This document shows, piece after piece, positions 33,629 through 42,771 of a stretch of 64,000 nt of DNA. The notes under the pieces are model-generated. The model was not told the DNA's origin. It saw only the letters and a list, made by a program, of their open reading frames with translations, and ran no database searches. The number at the start of each line of letters is the position of its first letter. The stretch's first letter is position 1. Both the position numbers and the translations under genes were made by a program. Origin of the DNA: Bacillus sp. FJAT-28004. GTDB taxonomy: Bacteria; Bacillota; Bacilli; Paenibacillales; Paenibacillaceae. The stretch spans positions 603,477 to 667,476 of the forward strand of contig NZ_LGHP01000002.1 in NCBI RefSeq assembly GCF_001280845.1, given 5' to 3'.

Positions 33629-35423
33629 CCCGCACATCTCCTAATGACTTAATTTTAGGAATAATCAAGGTAATTGTCGTTCCTTGTCCCCATTCACTCT
33701 CGATCGTTAATTTGGATTGAGATGAGAACCTCAATGCCATTCGATTTGCAATACTCATTAATCCTATTCTGCTTGTACTAGCTGCAGTAGAGGAAAGCTC
33801 CTCATTGATCATGCTTAACTTTTCCTCTGTTATCCCAATCCCGTTATCCTTCACGATAATGCTGATATGATCAGTCTCATTCTGAATAAGGAGGTGGATA
33901 ATCCATATTCCATCTTTGCTTTCCAAACCATGATAGATGGAGTTTTCAATAATAGGCTGAAGAATAAACTTGTTAATAGGGTATTCCAGTACACCGTCAT
34001 CCACTTGGATAACGGATTGAAGACGTCCGTCATAACGGATATTTTGAATGCGCAAATAATTTTCAACTGAGCGAATTTCATCTTTCATTTGAACCATTTC
34101 GTTCATCTGGTATAACGAATAATGCAGCATTTCTCTAAGGGAATGCGTAACCAGCTCGATATCTTGATTCCTGCCAAGTATGGACAATGACGAGATGGAC
34201 TGCAGTGTATTGTATAGGAAATGTGGATTCATTTTGGCCTGTAAAGCGCTGAACTCGGCTTCCTTCTGGAGAAGCTGTTGCTTAATAGAATCAGCAATTA
34301 GCTCCTTCATCTGATCAAGCATATTGTTAACGCCCTTATTAAGGACCATAATTTCCTCGTATTCGGTTTGACGATCAATCCGGATATCCAACTTGCCTGT
34401 ACCGACTTCCTTCATAAAATTAACCAGTTTTAAGATGGGCTGCGTCGTACGAATGGTGATAACGGAAGCAAGGACAATCGTAACGACGATCATGATAGTC
34501 AGAAGAAACAAGGTAGTATCACGAATAACAGACAGCTTCTTGTTGAACTGGGTGAAAGGAAGCATGCTTACAGTTTTCCAGCCTGTTACCGAGGAGGTTG
34601 AATAGGCGATAAGCATATTCGTTCCGTTCACCATATGGGTCCAATATCCCGAAGTATCTTGAAATAACCTTTCCATATCTGAATCGTTAAGGATCAGAGA
34701 AGGGTCTGATTGGTAAATCACCTGTTTTCCGTCATCTACAACAAAAGATTGTATGCCAAGCTGCGTTTGTATCGATTCAAAAATGTTCTTGAGCTTATTA
34801 ATGTTGTAATCGAATACAGCAACACCATACAGATTAGGATCGGACGGGTCATAGGCATCCTTAATGTTGGCAGCAATCGTAATTACGTTATTAAGATCGG
34901 ATTTACTGCTATAGTTATCATAATAATCAGGCTTATGAGCCCCGTAGAATTTGATCTGCAAGGCATATTGGGTGTCCTTAAAATCGAGCCACACTTTCTT
35001 TAAAAAAGGAGACTCAAAATTAATCGACTGGACACTGTTGATATATTGCTTGCGATGATCGTAATTGTAAATAAAGTAACCGCGTATATCGGATTTCTCC
35101 GAGAAAATATTATTGAGCAGAATGGAAATTCGCGCACGGTCTTGCTGCGATTCATACACTTCGCCTTCTGTAACAGAGTCTTCAAGAATGGTTATTAAGT
35201 TCTGATCGATGGCGAGAAAGTGGAGGGAATCCTTGACTTCATTTAAGTATAAGTCTAGACTCTGATTCACTTGATTCGTGATCGATGTGGTGCTTTTAAT
35301 CATCTCTTTTTTTGTAAAGTTAGAGAAGGTTTGATAGCTGATAACACCGAGCACGCTGAGTGAAACACATATCAATAGGGCGAAATAGAGGATGATCGTT
35401 GATTTGAATGACTTTAATTTCAT
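33606..35423 (-). CDS. YesM-type sensor histidine kinase
   Basis: 605 aa from ATG 35423 (GAGAGGGTGAG before it); the frame continues upstream to 35525 without a ribosome site. TM1 about 9-30, extracellular dCache-like sensor to about 285, TM2 about 290-312, HAMP, phospho-His401 in MNPHFLYNTLQS, N box LQPIIENSIYHG, G box VKDNGIGI. Partner of the regulator at 32429 and divergent from the permease/alpha-mannosidase operon it likely controls. The sensed sugar is unknown but probably a mannoside. Confidence 0.92.
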   Translation of the reverse strand: MKLKSFKSTIILYFALLICVSLSVLGVISYQTFSNFTKKEMIKSTTSITNQVNQSLDLYLNEVKDSLHFLAIDQNLITILEDSVTEGEVYESQQDRARISILLNNIFSEKSDIRGYFIYNYDHRKQYINSVQSINFESPFLKKVWLDFKDTQYALQIKFYGAHKPDYYDNYSSKSDLNNVITIAANIKDAYDPSDPNLYGVAVFDYNINKLKNIFESIQTQLGIQSFVVDDGKQVIYQSDPSLILNDSDMERLFQDTSGYWTHMVNGTNMLIAYSTSSVTGWKTVSMLPFTQFNKKLSVIRDTTLFLLTIMIVVTIVLASVITIRTTQPILKLVNFMKEVGTGKLDIRIDRQTEYEEIMVLNKGVNNMLDQMKELIADSIKQQLLQKEAEFSALQAKMNPHFLYNTLQSISSLSILGRNQDIELVTHSLREMLHYSLYQMNEMVQMKDEIRSVENYLRIQNIRYDGRLQSVIQVDDGVLEYPINKFILQPIIENSIYHGLESKDGIWIIHLLIQNETDHISIIVKDNGIGITEEKLSMINEELSSTAASTSRIGLMSIANRMALRFSSQSKLTIESEWGQGTTITLIIPKIKSLGDVRDANDIIN

Positions 35424-35603
35424 GAACTCACCCTCTCGAAATCGGTCCCTTTGAGACTTTTCTATACACCAAAGAGACTTCGTACACTTGAAAAAGACGA
35501 TGCCCAGAATCAGTTCCGTTTTCATTTGGAAGCTGATTTTTTTCTATTTTAAGATACAAGTATAGTGCTTAAAACATCGAAAAACAATATAGCTGGCAGC
35601 GAT

Positions 35604-35695
35604 CCCAAGATTAGAACATGAACAAAATATTAGAACATAGAAAGCGATTTCAATCGTGATATATGGTGAAGTAAGCGTTTCCCAAGATTAGAACA
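35604..35695 (+). promoter_or_regulatory. Repeated ATTAGAACA boxes upstream of the mannoside importer
   Basis: ATTAGAACA occurs at about 35610, 35629 and 35687; the outer two lie in an identical 15-base word CCCAAGATTAGAACA (35604-35618 and 35681-35695) 77 bases apart. The first two share spacer ATGAACA-AAA with the boxes at 16370-16397. Likely YesN-regulator sites between the divergent kinase and permease genes. Confidence 0.55.
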
Positions 35696-35744
35696 GGATC
35701 AAAAGATTTGACTATTTTCAAATAATTGAACATCACTTAACATG

Positions 35745-35759
35745 TGGTAAGCGGTTACA
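35745..35759 (+). promoter_or_regulatory. cre-like site (catabolite repression)
   Basis: TGGTAAGCGGTTACA matches the CcpA consensus WTGNAARCGNWWWCA at all but one fixed position. It is 23 bases before the first permease start, so CcpA bound there would block expression when glucose is present. Confidence 0.5.
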
Positions 35760-35781
35760 ACGAGAGAAAGGAGACATGAAA

Positions 35782-36708
35782 ATGAAAAATAGCAACAGCT
35801 TTGTAAGGGAGTTATGGACGAATAGATCCTATTATCTGATGGCTCTCCCAGGACTCTTGATCTTATTCGCTTTCACGTATTTACCTTACCCAGGGATCAT
35901 TATCGCGTTTAAAAACTTTAATCCGGTGAAGGGGATTTTTGGAAGTCCATGGAGCGGGTTTGATAACTTCAAATTTTTTCTATCCAATGGTGACTTTCTG
36001 CGAATAACATTTAATACGTTCTGGATCAATTTCAATCAAATTTTGTGGGGAACGATTCTCGCCGTAGTCTTCGCAGTTCTATTGAATGAAATAAAGAGTA
36101 ATGGAATGAAGAAATGGTTTCAGAGCATCCTATTTTTACCTTATTTCTTCTCCTTCGTCATTGTCGGGAAATTAGTTCTACTAATTTTCAAAAACGAGAA
36201 CGGTCTTGCAAACGAGTTGATTGAAATGTTCAATGGGGTGCCAATTGATTGGTATACCTCACCTGAATATTGGGTGAAAATCATTGCTTCGGCAAGTATA
36301 TGGAAAAATGTAGGGTATTCCGTCATTATCTATCTCGCTGTTATTACATCCATTGATGAAGAGATGATGGAAGCGGCCTCTCTAGACGGTGCTACCCGCG
36401 TGCAAAAGATTCGGTACATTTTGCTGCCAAACTTGGTTCCTACTATTATCATATTGACATTGTTGTCTATTGGGAGAATATTTTTCGGGGATTTTGCGCT
36501 CATCTATGCAATTGTAGAGAACAATGGGCTGTTGTTTCCAACGACGGATGTGATCGACACCTATATCTACCGTGCTTTAATCAATGGCGGACAGGAATAC
36601 GGTATGATCACTGCAATTGGAATTTGCCAATCCATCCTTGGCTTCCTTGTAGTCGTAGGCAGCAACTGGGCAGTGAAACGGTATAATAAAGACTATTCTT
36701 TATTTTAA
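35782..36708 (+). CDS. LplB-type sugar ABC permease
   Basis: 308 aa with the LplB/YteP pattern: basic start, TM1 YYLMALPGLLILFAFTYLPYPG, then IIAFKNFNPVKGIFGSPW, and an EAA loop EAASLDGATRVQ...LLPNLVPT. ATG 35782 is preferred, with AAAGGAG eight bases upstream; ATG 35776 is too close to it. Intact counterpart of the truncated gene at 16767. First gene of the permease-permease-binding protein-mannosidase operon. Confidence 0.9.
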   Translation: MKNSNSFVRELWTNRSYYLMALPGLLILFAFTYLPYPGIIIAFKNFNPVKGIFGSPWSGFDNFKFFLSNGDFLRITFNTFWINFNQILWGTILAVVFAVLLNEIKSNGMKKWFQSILFLPYFFSFVIVGKLVLLIFKNENGLANELIEMFNGVPIDWYTSPEYWVKIIASASIWKNVGYSVIIYLAVITSIDEEMMEAASLDGATRVQKIRYILLPNLVPTIIILTLLSIGRIFFGDFALIYAIVENNGLLFPTTDVIDTYIYRALINGGQEYGMITAIGICQSILGFLVVVGSNWAVKRYNKDYSLF

Positions 36709-36729
36709 ACAGCAAGAGAGGTGACTGCA

Positions 36730-37593
36730 TTGAAGAACAAGTTTGGCTGGCTGGATATTTTCATTTATTTGGTATTCATCGTCTTTTCCTTGGTTACCCT
36801 GGTCCCATTCATTTTAGCGATTATGGTCTCCATTTCGGACGAAAGCTCGATCGTTCTGAATGGGTACAAGTTCATCCCTGATTTATTTTCATTAGATGCG
36901 TATAAGGTTGTCTTCCAAGACAATATTGTGACGAATGCCTATAAAATCACAATTCTCGTAACCATTGTAGGTACATTCATCTCGTTGACCTTATCATCGT
37001 TGCTCGGCTATATGATGTCCGTGCAAAAAGTGAAATATCGCAACATCATTGCCCTGCTTATCTTTATACCCATTGTATTCAGCGCAGGACTGGTTCCTTG
37101 GTACATTGTAGTTACTAATTACCTCCATTTGAAAAATACGATTTGGGCTCTTATCCTGCCGATTGCGATAAATCCATTTAATATTTTTCTGCTTAGAAAT
37201 TATTACAAATCAATTTCACCTGCGCTTTCAGAATCAGCAGAAATCGATGGAGCCGGTCCTTGGTTTATTTTCTATAAAATAATTACTCCGTTGTCTATGC
37301 CGATATTAGCAACTATAGGACTGTTCTCTTCTTTAAGCTATTGGAATGATTTCACGATGTCCCTGTGGTTAATTGACGATCGGAAGCTGTTCTCCGTCCA
37401 GTTCTTATTGTATCGGATCAATTCGATGATTGCTTATATGAGTCAGCATTCGAATGTGGCATCTGCGCAGATGCCATCAGAAACGATCGTATTCGCGATG
37501 TTCCTAATTACGATTGGACCGATTATTCTCGTTTATCCGTATGTGCAGAAATATTTTGTCAAAGGTATTATGGTCGGCTCAATCAAGGGTTGA
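36730..37593 (+). CDS. YtcP/MalG-type sugar ABC permease
   Basis: 287 aa from TTG 36730 with GAGAGGTGA before it; GTG 36721 lies inside that site and is less likely. Six TM helices, the LSSLLGYMMS segment, EAA loop ESAEIDGAGPWFIFYKIITPLSMP, and the typical end GIMVGSIKG. Partner of the preceding permease. Confidence 0.9.
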   Translation: MKNKFGWLDIFIYLVFIVFSLVTLVPFILAIMVSISDESSIVLNGYKFIPDLFSLDAYKVVFQDNIVTNAYKITILVTIVGTFISLTLSSLLGYMMSVQKVKYRNIIALLIFIPIVFSAGLVPWYIVVTNYLHLKNTIWALILPIAINPFNIFLLRNYYKSISPALSESAEIDGAGPWFIFYKIITPLSMPILATIGLFSSLSYWNDFTMSLWLIDDRKLFSVQFLLYRINSMIAYMSQHSNVASAQMPSETIVFAMFLITIGPIILVYPYVQKYFVKGIMVGSIKG

Positions 37594-37645
37594 TTCCAAA
37601 AGAGCGGGCAGCTTATACATCATAATAAAAAGGGAGCGAATAAAC

Positions 37646-39184
37646 ATGTTCAAAAGCAAGTTCTTTATGGGAAGCATAATGGCAACTGTTTTAGTATCAA
37701 CGCTATTAGCAGGCTGCGGCACGTCAAACAATGCGAATACGCCTTCTAATAAGTCGGAAGAGCAGGGTGAAACGAGCACTGAAACCACACCAGCGGGTGA
37801 AGAAGTTACACTAAATATTTTATTCCCGGGAGATCCGCCGAAGGATTTGGATGCCGTTAATGCAGCTATTGCAGAGAAGCTTAAAGCAGATGGCTTAAAT
37901 ATGAAGTTGAACTATACTTTTGTACCTTGGGAAACGTACACGAACAAACAAAGTCTAGTTGTGGCGGCAGGAGAAAAATATGACTTAACTTGGACGCACA
38001 TTTCCAATTTATCACAAGGTGTAAGCAAAAATGTGTTAATGCCTCTTGATGACCTTCTCCAAAGCGACGGTCCCGGATTACTTAAAGATATTTCGGATTT
38101 TGTATGGAAAGCTGTAAAGGTTGACGGAAAAACCTATGCCATTCCACGTGTCGTTCCTGTTGCTCAAAGCAATGACACCTTCCAAGTTCGCGGTGACCTG
38201 CGTAAAAAATATGGCTTGCCGGAAATTAAAAGCTCGGCTGATTTCGAGAAGTATCTGGAAGCGGTTAAGGCCAATGATCCGACGATCACTCCTCTAGCAG
38301 GGGGTGCGGGAGGACTTGTCAGAGAATTAGCGCCTAGTTATTTTGCCAATGGAGATTTTACCGGAAGCTTCTACTATATTGACGTGAATGAAACACCGCT
38401 TAAAGTTAAAAACCTATATGCCTCAGAAGCTTATGAGAAATATGTAAATAAAACAAGAGAATGGTACAAAAAAGGGTATCTGCCGAGTGATCCTAATATG
38501 TTCAAAGACATAAACGGAGATTTTTCGAAAGGAAGAATGGCTGCGATGCCTTCTAATATCCTGCGTCCGACTGAAATTATCGATGCCCTAAAAACGAATA
38601 TACCTGATGCTGAGCTTGAATTTGTACAATTTGAATCGGATAAGCCCAAATATATCTTCACTAGCGCAGATAATCTGTTGTCTGTATTAGCAACAAGCAA
38701 ACATCCGAAAGAAGCGGTAGCGTTCGTCAATTGGTTACACAGTAGTCAGGAAAACTATGATTTATTTTCCTTGGGTGTTAAAGATGTAAACTACAAGGCT
38801 GACGGAAATAGCGCTTCATATGAAGGGATCTCACCCGATAAACAATATTTCCCGATTAGCTGGGCATGGACAGATTTAAGGTATAACAAGTTCAGTAAAT
38901 ACATTACTCCTGCGCAGCTTGATGTCATTAAAACCTGGGATAACGGTGCCGTACAAACACCACTTATCGGGTTCTCTATTAACACTGAGCCAGTAAAAGC
39001 AGAATTGGCTAAAATCTCAGCAATTGCGTCTGAGTATTCATCACAAGGTCCGCTTATGAATGGGGTCGTTGATTTTTCATCTGTAAAAGATAAATTTCTA
39101 AGCCGCTTAAATGATGCGGGAATCGATAAGGTTCTTGCCGAATATCAGAAGCAATTAGATGCCTTCTTAGCGCAACAGAAGTAA
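37646..39184 (+). CDS. LplA-type substrate-binding lipoprotein
   Basis: 512 aa with lipobox LLAGC (Cys about 23) and a Ser/Thr/Glu linker, then a large two-lobe domain (LNILFPGDPPKDLDAVN, with DUF3502-like C-terminal half), the size of LplA-family oligosaccharide receptors. ATG 37646 with AAAGGGAG nine bases before; the long upstream frame from 37514 overlaps the permease and is not used. It likely binds mannosyl oligosaccharides, inferred from the mannosidase downstream. Confidence 0.92.
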   Translation: MFKSKFFMGSIMATVLVSTLLAGCGTSNNANTPSNKSEEQGETSTETTPAGEEVTLNILFPGDPPKDLDAVNAAIAEKLKADGLNMKLNYTFVPWETYTNKQSLVVAAGEKYDLTWTHISNLSQGVSKNVLMPLDDLLQSDGPGLLKDISDFVWKAVKVDGKTYAIPRVVPVAQSNDTFQVRGDLRKKYGLPEIKSSADFEKYLEAVKANDPTITPLAGGAGGLVRELAPSYFANGDFTGSFYYIDVNETPLKVKNLYASEAYEKYVNKTREWYKKGYLPSDPNMFKDINGDFSKGRMAAMPSNILRPTEIIDALKTNIPDAELEFVQFESDKPKYIFTSADNLLSVLATSKHPKEAVAFVNWLHSSQENYDLFSLGVKDVNYKADGNSASYEGISPDKQYFPISWAWTDLRYNKFSKYITPAQLDVIKTWDNGAVQTPLIGFSINTEPVKAELAKISAIASEYSSQGPLMNGVVDFSSVKDKFLSRLNDAGIDKVLAEYQKQLDAFLAQQK

Positions 39185-39231
39185 AGCATGGGTCATCCCG
39201 TTTCAAGTCTACTGTAATTAAATAAGTGACC

Positions 39232-39261
39232 AAGGCCAATCGATTCGAATCGGTTGGCCTT
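39232..39261 (+). terminator. Intercistronic stem-loop before the mannosidase gene
   Basis: AAGGCCAATCGATT and AATCGGTTGGCCTT form a 14-bp stem (one wobble) around a two-base centre; no U-run follows. It probably stabilises the importer transcript or partly attenuates mannosidase expression. Confidence 0.5.
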
Positions 39262-39301
39262 CCTTACACCAAGACAATTTTATATGGAGAGGAATTAACC
39301 G

Positions 39302-42031
39302 ATGAGCACAAAGAGAACAGCACATATCATTTCACATACACACTGGGATCGAGAATGGTATTTGCCATATGAAAAGCATCATGTTCGTCTCGTAAAGCTC
39401 GTGGACACGCTGCTTGATAAACTGGATCAAGATCAGAAGTACCGCAGCTTCTTTTTAGATGGACAAACGATTATTCTTGAGGACTATCTTCAGGTCAGAC
39501 CTGATCAAAAGGATAGATTGGCCAAATTTATTCAAGACGGCCGTATTTTGATCGGTCCTTGGTATATCCTGCAGGACGCATTTTTGACCAGTGGCGAGGC
39601 TAATGTAAGGAATATGCAGATCGGACACCAAGATGCGAAAAAATACGGCACGGTGGCGAAGATCGGCTATTTTCCCGATACGTTCGGTCTGGCAGGCCAA
39701 ATACCGCAATTGATGGAGCAGTCTGGGATTACGAATGTTTTGTTTGGCCGTGGCGTTAAGCCGACGGGCTTTAACAATACCGTTTCTGATGGCGATTACG
39801 AGTCTTCGTTTTCAGAGCTGATATGGGAAGGACCAGATGGTTCCCAAGTACTCGGTATCCTTTTTGCCAACTGGTATAATAATGGCACTGAAATTCCTGT
39901 TGACCGCGAAGAAGCGAAGGTTTACTGGGAGAAGAAGCTGGCGGATGCTGAGAAATACGCATCGATGGGCGAGCTGCTCTTTATGAATGGCTGCGACCAT
40001 CAGCCGATTCAGGTGGATTTGCCCGAAGCGGTTCAAGTTGCGCGCGAGCTTTTTCCGGATACAACCTTTATTCATTCCAATTTTATAGATTACTTGCAGG
40101 CTGTTGAGCACTCCTTGAGGCATGAGCTATCTATCGTAAAAGGCGAGCTGCGCAGTCAGCGTACAGACGGCTGGAATACGCTCGTGAACACCGCTTCCGC
40201 CCGCGTATATTTGAAGCAAATGAATCAGTTAGGACAAGCGATGTTGGAAAAAGTAGCCGAACCGCTGGCAGCATTGGCTCATATCCTTGAAACCGAAGAG
40301 AAATATCCGCATCATCTGTTCACGTATGCTTGGAAAACACTGATGCAAAACCATCCGCATGACAGCATATGCGGCTGTTCTATAGATGAAGTACACCGAG
40401 AAATGGTGACGCGCTTCGATAAAAGCAGACATGTGGCGGAAGCGATCGTTGATGAGAGCAAACGAGCCATTGCTGAAATTGTGGATACGTCGAGCTTTGC
40501 CGGAATGGGAGACAACGCTCTGCCCGTCATTGTTATGAATACATCTGGTTGGGAGCGAACCGGTGTCGTGAGTATCGAGCTAGATGCCTTGCGTGTGTAT
40601 TTCCGTGACGGATTTACCCAAGAGGAAGCCAGCGATATTGTAAAGTCGGCAGATCTTTCAGGTATGATGCTCGTAGATGAAAATGGGAGTGCCATTCCAT
40701 GCATTTCCCAAGATCTCGGACTGCAATTTGGTTACGATCTGCCGGAGGATAAGTTCCGCCAGCCGTATATGTGCCGCAGGGTGAAGCTAACCTTTGAAGC
40801 TGAAAATGTTCCTGCATTGGGGCTGAAGACATATGCTTGGGTTAAATGTGATTCTGAGATTCCTACTTCGAGGGTCCTAACGGGTGACCGCGTGTTGGAA
40901 AATGATGCGATAAAGATTGAAATCGCCGATAACGGTTCATTCAACTTGACAGACAAGGTGAACGGCCGTATATACCGGGATCTGGGTATTTATGAAAACT
41001 CAGGGGATATCGGCAACGAATATATATATAAACAGCCTGCTGGTGAAACGCCGCGTACGACCTATGGGGTGGCGGCACATATTCAGGTGATACAGGATCA
41101 TCCATACCAAGCTTCCATAGAAATTGTACACGACTGGGAAATTCCTGTTTCTGCTGACGAAGTGCTCGAAGAAGAGCAGCGCGCTTTGATTCCTTTTCAA
41201 CACCGGAAAGCACAGCGTTCGGAGCGGATGGTACCGATGCAGATTCGTACGGTTGTAAGTTTGAGCAGCAACGGTAAAGGGGTGGAGATCTCCGCTACCT
41301 TCAACAACCAAGCTAACGACCATCGTTTGCGAATGTTGTTCCCAACCGATCTAAACACGCAAGTTCATCGCGTTGATACGATGTTTGAAATCCCTCAGCG
41401 GGACATTATGCCGACAGCGAGCTGGGAAAATCCAAGCAATACACAGCATCAGCAAGCATTCGTTGACGTCAACGAGTCAGGAGCAGGTTTTGTTGTAGCC
41501 AACTTAGGTTTAAATGAGTACGAAGTTTTGCGCGATGGTCGCAATACAATTGCAGTCACGCTGCTTCGTGCGGTTGGCGAGCTTGGCGACTGGGGCTTAT
41601 TCCCGACGCCTGAAGCGCAATGTCAAGGCGAGCACACCGTCCGTATGGCTATCATTCCACATAACGGAGACGGTGTGCTGTCGGGCGCCTATGCGAAAGC
41701 GTACCAGTTCCAAATTCCGTGGACTTCATGCCAAACAGACATTCACCAAGGCAGCATTGCACCAACGTTTGCGCCATTCCATTGGGAAGGCAATAAGATG
41801 GCCTTCTCCTCGATGAAAATAAATGAAGGAACAGACGATCTGCTGCTTCGTTGGTACAACATGGACTTCCAAGAGACAGAATTGAAATTTAAATCTAACC
41901 TTCCTTATTATTATTTCTACAAAAGTTCAATCATGGAAGATAATGGGCAACCTATTCCGTCTGATACGGACGGTCAAATGTCTCTACCGATTGGTGCTTG
42001 TGAAATTGTAACGATCGGAATTAATCGTTAA
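39302..42031 (+). CDS. Alpha-mannosidase, GH38
   Basis: 909 aa retaining, zinc-dependent alpha-mannosidase, cytoplasmic (no signal). N-terminal catalytic barrel: HTHWDREWY with zinc ligands His14 and Asp16, nucleophile Asp126 in GYFPDTFG, MNGCDHQPI carrying the second zinc His, and the HPHDSICGCS zinc loop. A long beta-sandwich C-terminus follows. It resembles bacterial MngB-like enzymes that cleave mannosyl-glycerate or short alpha-mannosides. GGAGAGG precedes ATG 39302. It digests what the three upstream genes import. Confidence 0.94.
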   Translation: MSTKRTAHIISHTHWDREWYLPYEKHHVRLVKLVDTLLDKLDQDQKYRSFFLDGQTIILEDYLQVRPDQKDRLAKFIQDGRILIGPWYILQDAFLTSGEANVRNMQIGHQDAKKYGTVAKIGYFPDTFGLAGQIPQLMEQSGITNVLFGRGVKPTGFNNTVSDGDYESSFSELIWEGPDGSQVLGILFANWYNNGTEIPVDREEAKVYWEKKLADAEKYASMGELLFMNGCDHQPIQVDLPEAVQVARELFPDTTFIHSNFIDYLQAVEHSLRHELSIVKGELRSQRTDGWNTLVNTASARVYLKQMNQLGQAMLEKVAEPLAALAHILETEEKYPHHLFTYAWKTLMQNHPHDSICGCSIDEVHREMVTRFDKSRHVAEAIVDESKRAIAEIVDTSSFAGMGDNALPVIVMNTSGWERTGVVSIELDALRVYFRDGFTQEEASDIVKSADLSGMMLVDENGSAIPCISQDLGLQFGYDLPEDKFRQPYMCRRVKLTFEAENVPALGLKTYAWVKCDSEIPTSRVLTGDRVLENDAIKIEIADNGSFNLTDKVNGRIYRDLGIYENSGDIGNEYIYKQPAGETPRTTYGVAAHIQVIQDHPYQASIEIVHDWEIPVSADEVLEEEQRALIPFQHRKAQRSERMVPMQIRTVVSLSSNGKGVEISATFNNQANDHRLRMLFPTDLNTQVHRVDTMFEIPQRDIMPTASWENPSNTQHQQAFVDVNESGAGFVVANLGLNEYEVLRDGRNTIAVTLLRAVGELGDWGLFPTPEAQCQGEHTVRMAIIPHNGDGVLSGAYAKAYQFQIPWTSCQTDIHQGSIAPTFAPFHWEGNKMAFSSMKINEGTDDLLLRWYNMDFQETELKFKSNLPYYYFYKSSIMEDNGQPIPSDTDGQMSLPIGACEIVTIGINR

Positions 42032-42134
42032 TTCTGCGCATTGCTGCGTGTATTTGCGAGAAGAAATAAGGATGTATCGCTAGGATGACGAATAGATGAA
42101 CTAAATCATAAATTTGGTGGTATCGCTTGCGATT

Positions 42135-42238
42135 TAAACTTCGTTGTAGAGCGTCCTTCTGGATGATGGGATTTTAAGGGCTATGACCCGTTTCCAACAC
42201 CCATATTACAGAGGCGCTCTTTTTCATGCAAAGTCCTA
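42135..42238 (+). ncRNA. 104-base structured repeat with terminator end, copy 1
   Basis: Outer stem AGAGCG.../...CGCTCT, middle stem ATGGG/CCCAT, inner GGG/CCC, then TTTTT. The copy at 61753-61857 shares TAAACTTC at the left, CCCATATTACAGAGGCGCTC in the right half and CAAAGTCCTA beyond the T-run. The conservation reaches outside the terminator, so it is either a small RNA gene or a mobile repeat. It also serves as the mannosidase operon terminator. Confidence 0.55.
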
Positions 42239-42263
42239 AATATTCGTTTTACAGGAATTAGGC

Positions 42264-42449
42264 ATGGACTTTGAAAAAATAGAGTATTCCTTAAAAAAAA
42301 GATTGAACAAAAGCCAGCAGTCTAATACTTTATTTTCCCAAGACGCCCATCACCTTGCAGAAAGCCAGATGCTGGGCTTCCACCCGACATCACCCCCTGA
42401 AATCGACAAAAATCGACGAATCCTTATAAAAGTGATACATAAGGAGTGA
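42264..42449 (+). CDS. Doubtful small ORF before the RHH gene
   Basis: 61 codons, hydrophilic, beginning MDFEKIEYSLKKRLNKS, with a weak AGGAA eight bases before ATG 42264. No family recognised. It may only be the leader of the following pair. Confidence 0.25.
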   Translation: MDFEKIEYSLKKRLNKSQQSNTLFSQDAHHLAESQMLGFHPTSPPEIDKNRRILIKVIHKE

Positions 42450-42455
42450 ATCCCG

Positions 42456-42758
42456 ATGGTGAATAATTACAAACGCTTCATTCAAAATCAATTCCAAAAA
42501 GCGAAATCTACCGCTTCCCAATTCATTTCCTCAAAAAGTGAAAAACAAGAAGAAGGCACTATAGAACTCAATCCGGAACATTATGTTGAGCTGAAAGCAA
42601 TCGCCGATAAGCAGCATACGACCGTGCAAGCGATCGTAAATGGAGTCATTGTCCAATACCTGGAAAGTGGCCCATACGAATTAACCCCCTTCTCAGTGGG
42701 GCAAAAGGAAGATAACCCACTTCTGTATTTGGATGGTATTTGCAAACTAGTGGATTAA
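42456..42758 (+). CDS. Ribbon-helix-helix protein, putative antitoxin
   Basis: 100 aa. Residues about 36-70 (GTIELNPEHYVELKAIADKQ, then VQAIVNGVIVQYLE) have the strand-helix-helix pattern of RHH/CopG DNA-binding proteins; the first 35 residues are basic, and the tail after it may bind the partner. ATG 42456 with AAGGAGTGA before. Thirteen bases before the PIN-like gene, as in VapBC-type loci, so a self-regulating antitoxin is inferred. Confidence 0.6.
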   Translation: MVNNYKRFIQNQFQKAKSTASQFISSKSEKQEEGTIELNPEHYVELKAIADKQHTTVQAIVNGVIVQYLESGPYELTPFSVGQKEDNPLLYLDGICKLVD

Positions 42759-42771
42759 GGAGTGCTGACAT

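Noticed and set aside
37514..37645. N-terminal extension of the LplA-type binding protein
   Set aside because: Overlaps the permease gene; ATG 37646 with AAAGGGAG begins a proper lipoprotein signal.
42121..42238. Known riboswitch class upstream of the RHH/PIN pair
   Set aside because: The fold has no recognisable riboswitch core, ends in a terminator before a weak ORF, and a second copy sits after an unrelated operon.
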